A DNA stretch of 64,000 nucleotides from Streptomyces sp. TSRI0281 (GTDB lineage Bacteria > Actinomycetota > Actinomycetes > Streptomycetales > Streptomycetaceae): contig NZ_LWLE01000018.1 in assembly GCF_001905125.1 (NCBI RefSeq), forward strand, positions 26,502 through 90,501, written 5' to 3'. Positions 7,845 through 16,044 of the stretch are shown here, in pieces. The notes beneath the pieces are model-generated. The model saw nothing but the letters and a program-made list of their open reading frames with translations, did not search any database and was not told where the DNA came from. The stretch's first letter is position 1. The number at the start of each line of letters is the position of its first letter. Position numbers and translations under genes: made by a program.

Positions 7845-7867
7845 GGCAGGTTTCTGGCGCATTCCGG
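7845..7867 (-). repeat. 23-bp repeat, right copy (inverted)
   Basis: Read on the minus strand it begins CCGGAATGCGCC and ends AAACCTGCC; two mismatches to 6938-6960. Between 7746 and 7895 no gene is visible. The pair may be ends or attachment-type sites of the degraded Tn554-like element; this is inference. Confidence 0.7.
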
Positions 7868-7895
7868 TCCTGTTCCCTGCCCCAAGTCGTCGCCA

Positions 7896-8291
7896 TCACC
7901 CCCAGCACGCCAGGGCGGCGGCGTTAATCGCCAGGTGCACAGTGTTGTCAGCAACGCTGACCAGGGCGTCCGCCAGGCCGGACGGCACGGCCACGGGCGA
8001 TCCCTGGTGCTTCTGCGCGTCGGCCCAAGCGACCCGACGCGCTCGCACTTGCGGTGATCGTGGCGACGCACGTTGTCCTGGACCGCTACCGGGCCGTGAA
8101 GTACCTGGTCTGGGTGCGGAACCTGCTGGCCCCTGCGTCGGGGACTGCGTGATCAGCAGGAACGGCGGCCCATACGTGGTGCCATGCACGATCGCGGGCC
8201 ACCACCGCTTGGCCTTCTCCATCGCCATCCAGTCCGACTGGATGAGGTAGTCGCCGGCCAGATGTGCCAGCAGGCTCTCGAAGAACAACAT
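7896..8291 (-). pseudogene. DUF3307 membrane protein with internal inversion
   Basis: The minus strand starts with MLFFESLLAHLAGDYLIQSD at 8291 and WMAMEKAKRWWPAIVHG, the standard opening of DUF3307 proteins, and ends with VADNTVHLAINAAAL near 7920, their standard C-terminus. The middle of the protein (LALAVIVATHVVLDRYRAVK, YLVWVRNLLAP) is found on the plus strand at about 8042-8136 instead. The gene has thus suffered an inversion of its central segment, and no functional product is expected. Confidence 0.85.
8034..8141. other. ~108-bp inverted segment inside the DUF3307 gene
   Basis: The segment is bounded by CCGACGC (8034-8040) and GCGTCGG (8135-8141), a 7-bp inverted repeat. Flipping it back restores the DUF3307 order from TQSP through LALAVIVATH to APAS, apart from one-base indels at both joints. 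The 7-bp repeats are the likely crossover points. Confidence 0.8.
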
Positions 8292-8581
8292 CAGGAAGCC
8301 ACCGCCTCGGTCCACGACACCTGTCGCTCACCCAACGACCGCGGACACACGCGCCTGAGCTGCACGATCATCGTGCTTCCCGGACTCGAACTTCGAGCAA
8401 CCCCGAGAGAAAGGCAATGGGGCAGGCACGCCCTGCGGCCATCGGTGCCGTGGGTGGACGTCGTCTTGGTGGTCGGGTCCTTGTAGGTGACCGGGTGGTC
8501 GTCGGAGGCGCCCTTCACCTGGGCACAGAAGTCCGACTGGATCCAGAAGTCGCCGAGCTTGCTGGCGGTGCGGGTCAGTCC
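8292..8581 (-). other. Uncertain coding traces
   Basis: A minus-strand frame reads LTRTASKLGDFWIQSDFCAQ then VKGASDDHPVTYKDPTTKTT, which looks protein-like but matches no family I know, and it has no credible start. No other feature seen. Confidence 0.25.
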
Positions 8582-8619
8582 GGGGTCCCGTCGGTAATGC
8601 TCCAGGATTGAACGCTAAG
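8582..8619 (+). repeat. Tn3-family terminal inverted repeat (38 bp)
   Basis: Begins GGGGTCCCG and ends AACGCTAAG, the outer and inner signatures of Tn3-family ends. It lies 78 bases upstream of the transposase start at 8698 and points inward toward it, so it is the left end of that element. Confidence 0.75.
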
Positions 8620-8697
8620 GAATGATCATGATCTGAGGGGTCTCGGTTCGGTGACCCCGGGGGTTGGCGGGGCTTCCGTTGCCTAGCGTCACCGCAT

Positions 8698-9222
8698 GTG
8701 ACTGTTGAGTACCTGCCAGAAGAGCAAATGGCCCGTTACGGGCGTTTGTTGGAGAGCCGTCGGTCCAGGAGTTGGAGGAGTTCTTCCGGCTGGACGCGGC
8801 TGCGATGGAGCAGGCGGCGGCCAAGCACGGCCCCACAACCGGCCTGGCTGGGCGGTGCAGTGGGGCACGGTGCGGATGCTCGGCACCTTCTTGTCTGCGC
8901 CGGCCGATGTGCCGCCGGGGGTAGCCACGTTCGTCGCGGAACAGCTGGGGATCGACGACGCCTCGTGTCTCAAACTGTATCCGGAACGACTGCCGACCCA
9001 GCACGAGCATGCCCGCGAGATCCGCAAGCTGCTGAGGATCCGCGATTTCGACGACGGTGACCTGCAGCTGCGCCAGCACATAGCCGGGCGGGTGTGGGTG
9101 TCGAACGACGGGCCGCGGGCACTGTTCGACCGGGCGGTGACGTGGCTGCTGCGTAACAGGGTGCTGCTGCCGGGACTCACACCGCTGGGCTACCAGGTCG
9201 CCGAGGTCCGGAAGGGCGAGCA
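8698..9222 (+). pseudogene. tnpA: Tn3-family transposase, N-terminal fragment
   Basis: Starts with GTG 8698 (VTVEYLPEEQMARYGR) and continues in other frames with EPSVQELEEFFRLDAAA, WAVQWGTVRMLGTFL, FVAEQLGIDDASC and RVWVSNDGPRALFDRAVTWL. This is the DUF4158 N-terminal domain of Streptomyces Tn3-type transposases (normally ~1000 residues). There are frameshifts near 8747 and 8835, and the sequence breaks off near 9222, where a foreign MFS gene end begins. The DDE catalytic part is absent. Confidence 0.85.
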
Positions 9223-9224
9223 GA

Positions 9225-10354
9225 GGCCGTTGACAGCAAGGATCGCGCACGCGCCCACTCCGATGTGACCGATCAGCGCTGCGGCCATGGCGGGACCGAG
9301 GGCTGTGACCTGGGCCAAGACAAGATAGCCGAACCCGAAGAGTGCCAGAGCGGCTCCGGCTGCGTGCAGTCTCCGGCGCATCGACCCAGCGACGAGCCGT
9401 CGGCCGAGAAAGGGACCGAGTACGGCGCCGAACCCTTGTGCCAGATAAAGGACCCCGACACCGGCGTCGCCGACGTGAAAGCGGTCGAGGGCGTACACAG
9501 GCAACAGCCGACCATGCCGTAGCAGAGGCGCAGTCCCACGGTCAGCCACAGAAAGGCGGACACTACCGGGGTGGACCGTACGAAGGTCCAGAGTTCGGCC
9601 GTATCGGCCCGCATCCGGATCCGACGAGTCGTCATCGCCTTGGAAAGCGGCTGCCTGACCCTCGCAATGAGGAGTGTGGAGATGGCGAAGGACGCACCGT
9701 CAATAACGAGGGTCGCCGAGGCGCCCCATGCCGCGGAGACGACGCCTCCCAGGCCGGCTCCCACCAGCAGGCCCGCCGAGTACAGGCTTCCGAGCGCGGT
9801 TTGTGCCAGTGGGAGTTCACGGGAGGTGACGAGGTTCGGCAGGGCGGCCTCGGGGATGGGGCTCGCCATGGCGGCGGCGATGGACAGCCCTGCCAGGCGG
9901 CCAAGGGCTAGTGGGACAGACTGGGTGTGAAAGGCAACCAGCAGGCCAACGACCGGAATGATCGCGCCCAGGTCACACGCGATGCGCAGGCGTTGCCGGT
10001 CGAACCTGTCGGTGAGCGGACCGATCAGTGCAGCAGCACAACTCCGGGGAGGGAGTTGACTGCGAACAGCAGCGCTGTCCAGCCTGCCGAGCCCGTATGA
10101 CGGTAGACGAAGCTGCTGAGGGCGACAAAAGTGAACCAGTCACCGGTCAGGCTGAGAGCGGAAGCGCAGAAGAGGCGTCGGAAGTCGGCGTTGTCACGCA
10201 GGAGCGCGACAAAACTTCCGTAAGGACGGCGTCGAGCGAAGAGCACCAGTGACTCCAGCAGTGTGACGTCCCGGACGATGACCGGGACGAACGACGGGAT
10301 GACGTCGTGTGTGCCCCGCAGCTTGCGGAGGGCCACGGAGTGATCGCTGGTCAA
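9225..10354 (-). pseudogene. MFS transporter, frameshifted and 3'-truncated
   Basis: The N-terminal piece starts near 10354 (SLTGDWFTFVALSSFVYR, then SLPGVVLLH and a stop). The next frame continues with LIGPLTDRFDRQRLRIACDL, the loop between helices 2 and 3, then helices up to SAFLWLTVGL. A third frame from about 9520 gives VLYLAQGFGAVLGPFLGRRL and further helices. At least two frameshifts (near 10030 and 9520) break it, and its 3' end is fused to the Tn3 transposase remnant at about 9222. It resembles the MFS_3 type exporters often found as singletons in Streptomyces. Confidence 0.8.
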
Positions 10355-10422
10355 TCACAGAGGTGATGCATGACGGGCATCGTACGGGTGATGCCTCGTT
10401 CACGGCCGGAGACGGCCAGAAC

Positions 10423-10458
10423 GGGGTCCCAGTTGTTCTCGCCGAAAACAACGCTAAG
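10423..10458 (+). repeat. Tn3-family terminal inverted repeat (36 bp)
   Basis: Begins GGGGTCCCA and ends AACGCTAAG, in the same orientation as the copy at 8582. The outer 8 and inner 9 bases are shared; the middle differs, so the two ends come from related but different Tn3-family elements. It abuts the 3' end of the resolvase gene. Confidence 0.7.
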
Positions 10459-10472
10459 GACTGAGTCGCAGG

Positions 10473-11126
10473 TCAGGCAGTGGGCTCCAGGGCGGCCGTG
10501 GCTGTCTGCTCGTCGTGCTCGCGCAGCATGCGCATGACCGTGGGCGGGGCCGGGTGCTGGCCTCGCTTCCTGCCGGTGCGGGTGACGAGGCGGGTGGCGA
10601 TCTCGCGCAGGGAGAGGTGTTCGTCGTCGCGCAGGCGCGGGGCGGTGGCGAGCATGTCCTCGTCGGAGACCTTGACGCCGCCGATCGTCTTGCCCTTGGT
10701 GCGGGCGGTTTCCTGGCCTTCGAGGGTCTTGTCGCGGATGTAGTCGCGTTCGGATTCCGCCATGGCGGCGAAGAAGGCGAACAGGGCGGCGCCGTGGCCG
10801 GCCGGGTCGTGCTTGCCCGCCAGGGGGCCGGTGAAGAACTCCAGCTCGATCTCGCCGTCCCGCAGTTCCTCTGCGACTTTCAGCAGTTCCAGGGCGCCGC
10901 GTCCCAGGCGCTTCATCTCGTGCACCACAGGGGTGACCTTCGCGCCCAGTGAGCGGTACTCGCGGGCCTCAGCCAGGGCGGCCTTCATCTCGGGGCGTTC
11001 CCGGGCCCGGGTGCTGATCTGTTCCTGGAACAGACGGTGCACGCCGGAGGCTTCGAGGGCGTCGATCTGGGACTGGATCTCCTGTGTGCGGCTGAAGACG
11101 CGGGCGTACGCGAGGCGGACCTCCAT
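10473..11126 (-). CDS. tnpR: Tn3-type serine resolvase with Phe at the catalytic Ser position
   Basis: 217 residues from ATG 11126 (MEVRLAYARVF); an in-frame ATG two codons earlier is equally possible. The resolvase fold motifs are complete: QSQIDALEASGVHRLF, TPVVHEMKRLGRG, ESERDYIRDKTLEG, and a C-terminal HTH (LSLREIATRLV). The active-site block normally reads YxRVSTxxQ. Here it is Y-A-R-V-F11-S-R-T-Q, so the nucleophilic Ser has become Phe, explainable by TCC to TTC. Unless Ser12 can substitute, the enzyme should bind DNA but not cut it. It lies beside a Tn3-type end and a possible res site. Confidence 0.85.
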   Translation of the reverse strand: MEVRLAYARVFSRTQEIQSQIDALEASGVHRLFQEQISTRARERPEMKAALAEAREYRSLGAKVTPVVHEMKRLGRGALELLKVAEELRDGEIELEFFTGPLAGKHDPAGHGAALFAFFAAMAESERDYIRDKTLEGQETARTKGKTIGGVKVSDEDMLATAPRLRDDEHLSLREIATRLVTRTGRKRGQHPAPPTVMRMLREHDEQTATAALEPTA

Positions 11127-11132
11127 CGGCAT

Positions 11133-11704
11133 GGCCGGCGCCGCGAGTTTCTGCACCGGCAGGGCCGTCCAGGCGGCGCCGGGGTGCCGTACGGCCGGGA
11201 TGGCGACGTGGAGTTCGGAGCGGAGCGCGGGGACGAGCTGGAAGCGGGCAGTGTGGTACTTGAGTGCGACCTTGCCGGACGTGGTGCGGCAGGGCGAGCC
11301 CGCTGGGGCCTGGCAGGTGGACATCGGGCAGGCTTACGACTCGACGAGCCGGTACGGATCGGTGATCACGCCGAGATCGTTGCAGGAGTGCGTTTCACCG
11401 TTCAAGGGGAAGGAAACGACCGGTGAAACAAAATCACCTGCGGCGATGCCGTCGGCGCCCGGTGTTGAAACGGGGGTCACCTATGAAACACGCTGTACTA
11501 CGACGAACGCCGCCAGAACTCCGAGTTCGAGGTCGTGGTCATGGACGCGGCAGCCTGCGGCGAGCTGACGAGCAGGCAGCACCAGGGGTCGTCGGGTGAC
11601 CCTTGAGCGCTTGAGGTGGCCCGGCTCAGCGTTCTGGGTGGCCCACAGGTCACGCGGAGTCCTTGGCAGGGTCCGCTGTCACTGGCTCCGCTTATGGTCT
11701 GGGC
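11133..11704. promoter_or_regulatory. Region upstream of resolvase, possible res site
   Basis: GTTTCACCG (11392-11400) and CGGTGAAAC (11421-11429) form an inverted pair 20 bases apart, with related GAAAC half-motifs at 11409, 11465 and 11485. This arrangement resembles resolvase subsites, which normally lie just upstream of tnpR. A short plus-strand frame (YYDERRQNSEFEVVVMDAAA near 11500) looks like a protein fragment, but I cannot name it. No other gene is supported here. Confidence 0.4.
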
Positions 11705-12394
11705 ATGATTGATCTGCAGTGGAGCGGTGTCCGTCAGCGAGTGGGCGCCTTGGGCGCCCTACCGGCGAGCAGCAGGGTGTTCGGATCGCACGGGCACAGG
11801 TGGGTTCTGGAAGACCCCTTGGCCGACGACGGGCTCGCCGAGCTCGAAGCACAGATAGGCGTGCGGTTGCCGGATGAGTACCGAAGCTTCCTCATCTGCG
11901 TCGGTGCCGGCGGCGCGGGTCCCGCATACGGCCTCTTTCCCGTTCGCCGCGTGCAAGGCCGCTGGCGCTGGGAAGGGGACGGTGCCGACCTGGCCGATCT
12001 ATCCATGCTCGCCCGGCCCTTTCCCGGCCACGGACCGGATCCCGGAGACCGCGACGCACTTCTCGCCGTACGCCCTGAAGAAGAGAACTTCAATGAGATC
12101 GAGGAATTCGACGACGCCATCGAAGCGTGGGACGAACACTGGGAAGCCCTGCTGTTCGCCCCCGAGCGCACCGCCGGCGCCATCGTGATCTCCCACCTCG
12201 GCTGCGCCCAGAGGGAGTGGCTGGTCATCAGCGGCATCCATCAGGGCACCATCTGGTCCGACTGGCGGGCAGACGACGGCGACCTGGTCCCCCTCCGCGA
12301 CCAGGCCGACAAGCCGGTCACATTCACTCGCTGGTACATCGACTGGCTGCAGAAGGCCGAGCTCACCGCCCACCAAACATCTACGAACGTCTGA
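11705..12394 (+). CDS. SMI1/KNR4-family protein
   Basis: 229 residues from ATG 11705. The N-terminal third has the family pattern: ADDGLAELEAQIGVRLPDEY followed by RSFLICVGAGGAGPAYGLFP. Later come the acidic EEENFNEIEEFDDAIEAW, GAIVISHLGCAQREWLVI and GTIWSDWRADDGD, all usual for bacterial SMI1/KNR4 proteins. Members serve as immunity proteins of polymorphic toxins or as orphans; no toxin gene is adjacent, so it is probably an orphan. The first 82 bases of its conserved 5' part are repeated at 2176-2257. Confidence 0.85.
   Translation: MIDLQWSGVRQRVGALGALPASSRVFGSHGHRWVLEDPLADDGLAELEAQIGVRLPDEYRSFLICVGAGGAGPAYGLFPVRRVQGRWRWEGDGADLADLSMLARPFPGHGPDPGDRDALLAVRPEEENFNEIEEFDDAIEAWDEHWEALLFAPERTAGAIVISHLGCAQREWLVISGIHQGTIWSDWRADDGDLVPLRDQADKPVTFTRWYIDWLQKAELTAHQTSTNV
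11749..11830 (+). repeat. 82-bp repeat, source copy within SMI1/KNR4 gene
   Basis: About 94 percent identical to 2176-2257. Here it is part of an intact reading frame, so this copy is likely the donor or the ancestral state. Confidence 0.85.
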
Positions 12395-12632
12395 CCTCTG
12401 CATGGCGTGCAGAGCACTGTCGTAGACAGGATCTCGCTGAGCTGGCCGCCCTGCAGTCTCACACGCGGTCAGATCTCCGAAGCCCGCGCCAGACCGTGCG
12501 CGACACCGCTTGCGCGCCTACCCCAAACTGTCCCTCTGCGACACGAGAAACCCTGATTCCGCCAGCTGCAAGGCCGGGGCTGGATTAGGACGTGTTTGAG
12601 ATGTCGATCAAGGTCGTGAAACGATCTTCAGA
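12395..12632. other. Intergenic, nothing recognised
   Basis: No frame with family features. The stretch ends at the upstream boundary of the IS5-type fragment. Confidence 0.4.
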
Positions 12633-12915
12633 TGTCTCGTGGCGATCTGACGGTTGCACAGTGGGAGCGGCTGGAAGCGGTGTTGCCGCTGATACCGAAG
12701 ATGGGCCGGCCTCCGAGGGATCGGCGGCAGGTCTTCGACGGGATCTGGTGGCGGGCCCGGACCGGCTCGCCTTGGCGGGACCTGCCCGAGCGATACGGCC
12801 CCTGGGAGACGGCGTATGCGGTGTTCCGGCGATGGCAGATCGACGAAACATGGGCCCGCGTCCTGAAGAAGTTGCAGGTCAAGGCAGACGCAGACGGGAT
12901 CATCGAGTGGGAAGT
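12633..12915 (+). mobile_element. IS5-family transposase, N-terminal fragment
   Basis: MSRGDLTVAQWERLEAVLPL, GRPPRDRRQVFDGIWWRART, GSPWRDLPERYGPWETAYAV then FRRWQIDETWARVLKKLQ and IIEWEVS. This is the DUF4096 domain that opens IS5-family transposases. Where the family continues with VDSTT, the sequence switches into an IS3-type transposase at about 12915. It is thus a truncated copy. Confidence 0.85.
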
Positions 12916-13345
12916 CTCGCGGACCTCGTCACCGACGCCCTCGCGGCGGCAGTCCGCACCCGTGGCAGCCTCGCCGGATCGATCATGCACACCGACCACG
13001 GAGCCCAGTACACGAGCAGAGCCTTCGCCCGAGCCTGCAGGTCAGCAGGTCAGCAGGGGTTCGACGAAGCATGAGCACGGTCGGGTCCAGCGCGGACAAC
13101 GCACTCGCCGAGCCTTCAACGCAATCTTTAAACGCGAGACCCCGCAAGGGCGAAAGAGCTGGCCAAACGAGCGTGAGGCCCGACTCGACGCCTTCAGACG
13201 GCTCCACCGCTACAACACCCGACGCCGACACTCCCGCCTCGGACAACGATCACCAATCGCCTTCGAGAACGCCTTCCACCTCGCGCCAACTACGCTGGCA
13301 CCAGCCGCATAACCCGTGTCCAGGATTCGGGGTCAAGGCCAGTCC
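12916..13345 (+). mobile_element. IS3-family transposase (orfB) C-terminal fragment, frameshifted
   Basis: DLVTDALAAAVRTRGSLAGS, IMHTDHGAQYTSRAFA, then in other frames MSTVGSSADNALAE and FKRETPQGRKSWPNEREARL followed by RRHSRLGQRSPIAFENAFH. These are the retroviral-type integrase motifs of IS3 OrfB (H-T-D-H-G...Y-T-S and the final E). At least two frameshifts interrupt it. The stop is at 13312; the IS end GGATTCGGGGTCAAGGCC follows at about 13323 and resembles the end at about 32110. Confidence 0.85.
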
Positions 13346-13952
13346 GCGGCCTGTCCAGCAGTCAGGACGAACCCAACGGGCGGCACTTGCGGTCGGCGGC
13401 GAGGTGCACCTTGCTTGTCAGGCGGCTCCTCGGTCGTCCGGTCAACGCGACTTTCAGTCGGAGCTGGCGACGGCGCCGGACTTGTCGCCGTTCCTCTCGT
13501 GCCGGACCGTCTCCGGTGTCCAGCCCGGCTTGTTCCTCCGGACCGCCCCCTTTTGCCGGGCCTTCTCCTCCTCGGCTGCGGCCTTCTCCAGGGCGGCGGG
13601 CGTGTCGGATTCGAGGCGCGTCCCAGCAGCGTCGTGGTGGGCCCTGGCGGTGGTGGAGTCCACGCTGACCAGGGACAAGTCCACCTCGCCCCGCGTCGCG
13701 GCTTCAGCGATCAGACCCTCCAGGAGGGCCTCGAAGACTCCGGCGTCCCTCCACTGCCGGAAGCGCTTGTGGACAGTCGACCAAGCACCGAACTCCTTCG
13801 GCATCTCCCGCCACTGCCCCGCCGTCCTGAAGCGCCGGATCACACCCTCGAACTGCTGACGCAGCCGCCCGGGGAGTACGGGCCGTCCCGCCGACCGGAA
13901 GGTACGGCTCGATGAACTCCCACTCCGGGTCTGTCAGCTGCACTCGCGTCAC
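13346..13952 (-). mobile_element. IS5-family transposase, frameshifted, 3' truncated
   Basis: GTG 13952 starts MTRVQLTDPEWEFIEPYLP. After a frameshift come AGQWREMPKEFGAWSTVHKR, FEALLEGLIAEAATRGEVDL, SVDSTTARAHHDAAG (first catalytic Asp region), and in a third frame LTSKVHLAADRKCRPLG near 13395. The sequence stops close to the IS3 end at 13345, so the IS3 element probably inserted into or recombined with it. Confidence 0.85.
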
Positions 13953-14431
13953 GCACGACGATCTACCCGATCAGGCTCCGCCAAGAAACCGAATCCGGCA
14001 GATTGATCACAACCCGATACGCGCCCGAGACGACCCTGCAGCAGCCCTCAGGGTCAAGGTGGCCTTGCTGCCTGAGGCGCCGGGGCCGCCCTGCGGATGT
14101 CATGGCGCGGCCGGCCCCGGCGCGTTCGGACACCGCCCGGACGGCGGAACGTCATTCATCCGCTACAAGCACCGCGCGGGGAGCGTGATCGAGTCTGCAG
14201 GAGGCATCAGGTCGTCACGCTCAACGTCGAGTGCGCATCGTTCGACGAGATCGTGCAGCAGGACGAGCTGTGCGGCGTGTCCGACGTGGATGGGGCTCGT
14301 CCGAGTGTTCGGCGAAGATCGCGACCATCATCCCGAGACCCGATCGAGCGCGCTGTCGGCTCCCGGGACCGCGACCAGGTCCTGGGAGCCGGCGTCCGGA
14401 CTGGGCGCGAACAGACCGGCGATGCACACTG
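13953..14431. other. No gene recognised
   Basis: Open frames exist on both strands but show Arg/Pro-rich shadow composition and no conserved motif. The right boundary is the 3' end of the SDR gene. Confidence 0.35.
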
Positions 14432-15238
14432 CTACAGCGCCACCACCCAGCCGCCGTCGACCGTCAGCGTGTGGCCGGTCACGTACGCGGACGCCGCCGA
14501 AGCCAGGTAAACCACGGCACCACCGAGATCACTGGGCTCACCGATGCGCCCGAGCGGGATGTGGGTGTCCACGAGCCGGTGCTCCTCCGCCAGATCGGGC
14601 ACGAGGTCGGCGGTCATTGCGGTACGCATGTAGCCGGGTGCGATGGCATTGACCCTGATGCCGTGCCGCCCCCATTCGTACGCCATATTCTTGGTGACCT
14701 GGACAACGGCGGCTTTGGACGCGTCATACACGGAAGAACGTTCACCGTCGACCACGAGGCCGCCGATGGAAGCAAGGTTGATGATCCGTCCGCCTCCGCG
14801 TTTCCGCATGGCACGCGCCGCGCGTTGCGCGGTGAAGTAGGTGCCGCGCAGGTTGACGGAGAGCATGGTGTCGAACTCTTCGAGAGTGGCCTCCAGGGCG
14901 CTGTTGCGCAAGGAGACGCCCGCGTTATTCACCAGGACGTCTGGGCTGTCCCCGCATGCTTCCAAGGCGTCGAACGCGGCATCGATACTGCTCGATCCCG
15001 CGGCGTCGAGTTCCAGGGGGGAACAGTCGATCGCATGCTCCCTGAGGGACACGCACGTCTCCTCGGCAGCCTCGGGGTCGAGGTCGGAGACGATGACTCG
15101 GGCGCCCGCCGTGCCCAGTGCGAGGCACTGGGCACGGCCCAGTCCGCCGGCGGCACCTGTGACGAGGGCGGTCTGTCCGGCCAGTGAGAAGCAACTGAAT
15201 GGGGTAGCGGAGGGGAAGGTGATGTGATCGGCCGGCAT
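14432..15238 (-). CDS. Short-chain dehydrogenase/reductase (FabG-like)
   Basis: 268 residues. The classical SDR features are all present: TGAAGGLGRA cofactor loop near residue 29, acidic SDLD after beta-2 (NAD preference, by family rule), NNAGVS, catalytic S in LASIGG, Y-D-A-S-K (YxxxK), then PGYMRT and the end VTGHTLTVDGGWV. It should oxidise a secondary alcohol or reduce a ketone in the cytoplasm. It is the last gene of a minus-strand group with a GntR regulator, an acetoacetate-decarboxylase-like enzyme and a polar amino acid importer, which suggests catabolism of an imported keto- or hydroxy-acid-like compound. Confidence 0.85.
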   Translation of the reverse strand: MPADHITFPSATPFSCFSLAGQTALVTGAAGGLGRAQCLALGTAGARVIVSDLDPEAAEETCVSLREHAIDCSPLELDAAGSSSIDAAFDALEACGDSPDVLVNNAGVSLRNSALEATLEEFDTMLSVNLRGTYFTAQRAARAMRKRGGGRIINLASIGGLVVDGERSSVYDASKAAVVQVTKNMAYEWGRHGIRVNAIAPGYMRTAMTADLVPDLAEEHRLVDTHIPLGRIGEPSDLGGAVVYLASAASAYVTGHTLTVDGGWVVAL

Positions 15239-15282
15239 GGAAACGCTCCTCGCATTGGGCCGGGCGAGACGGTGGGAGCTGG

Positions 15283-15972
15283 CTACAGCCCGTAGTCGGT
15301 CAGGATCCGCACGACCTTCTGGGAGTCGTGCAGTACGTGGTCACGGATGTGCGCGGAAGCGGCCTCGGCGTCCTGCCGGATGATGGCCTCGGCCAGCGGT
15401 CGGTGGTCGACGGCGGTACCGCCGGGAGACTTCACGACCTTCGAGCAGAAGTACCACTGCCGCAGCGCGAGGTTGAAGTGGATCTCGGCGGTGGCCGAAA
15501 GGTCCTCGTTGCGGGTCATCGCGTACATCGCCCGGTGGAACGTGGCGTCCAGGTCGATGCGCTCCTGGAGGTTGGTGGTCTCCGCCTGCTGCTCGGCAAG
15601 GGCCAGCAGGTGCTGTTTCTCCGCGTCCGAGCCCCTTCGGCAGGCCAGAGTCGCGGCGAGCCCTTCGAGTTCCAGCCTGAGTTCGGTCACGGACCGGGAG
15701 TTCTTGAGGGCGATGTCGGTGGCGTAGGTTCCGCTGCGGGGGTAGACCACCACGAGCCGCTCGAAAGTGAGTCGTCTGATCGCCTCGCGCACGGGCGTTG
15801 TCCCGAAGCCGAGGCTTCTGCGCAGTTCCGGCTCGCTGAGTCGGTCCCCGGGCATGATCTCGCAGAGCACGAGGCGCGAGCACAAGGTGTTGTAGGCCGA
15901 GGCGCTGAGCAGATTCGGAGCGGATGCCTCGCCGTCGGCCGTTGAATCGCCGACGACTGTTACAGAACGCAC
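15283..15972 (-). CDS. GntR-family regulator, FCD (FadR) type
   Basis: 229 residues from the GTG at 15972; AGAGAGG is placed 7 bases upstream, which favours this start over the more distal one at 16014. The N-terminal winged helix includes GDRLSEPELRRSLGFGTTPV and REAIRRLTFERLVVV; the C-terminal FCD ligand domain includes ELRLELEGLAATLA, DATFHRAMYAM and HRPLAEAIIRQDAEAAS with metal-type Asp/His residues. It probably senses a carboxylate. Local palindromes at 15995-16021 and 19886-19907 are candidate operators. Its position inside the set implies autoregulation and control of the importer. Confidence 0.85.
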   Translation of the reverse strand: MRSVTVVGDSTADGEASAPNLLSASAYNTLCSRLVLCEIMPGDRLSEPELRRSLGFGTTPVREAIRRLTFERLVVVYPRSGTYATDIALKNSRSVTELRLELEGLAATLACRRGSDAEKQHLLALAEQQAETTNLQERIDLDATFHRAMYAMTRNEDLSATAEIHFNLALRQWYFCSKVVKSPGGTAVDHRPLAEAIIRQDAEAASAHIRDHVLHDSQKVVRILTDYGL

Positions 15973-15994
15973 CGGGCAACCTCTCTGTGTGTGT

Positions 15995-16021
15995 GGCGTC
16001 AACGGCAGGACCATTGACGCC
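15995..16021. promoter_or_regulatory. Inverted repeat between ADC and GntR genes
   Basis: GGCGTCAA (15995-16002) pairs with TTGACGCC (16014-16021) across 11 bases. It may be a terminator of the upstream gene or an operator for the GntR gene starting at 15972; the sequence alone does not decide. Confidence 0.45.
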
Positions 16022-16044
16022 GTGGGCAGTTGGCTGTGAGCAGG

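Noticed and set aside
8370..8400. tRNA-like T-loop (GTTCGAGTCC on the minus strand)
   Set aside because: The flanking bases do not form a T stem or an acceptor stem, and no anticodon arm can be drawn.
9342..9930. Plus-strand frames over the MFS gene
   Set aside because: Antisense to recognisable MFS helices; no independent support.
12592..13074. Apparent 160-residue plus-strand protein
   Set aside because: It is a frame running through the IS5/IS3 joint; only its last part is genuine IS3 sequence.
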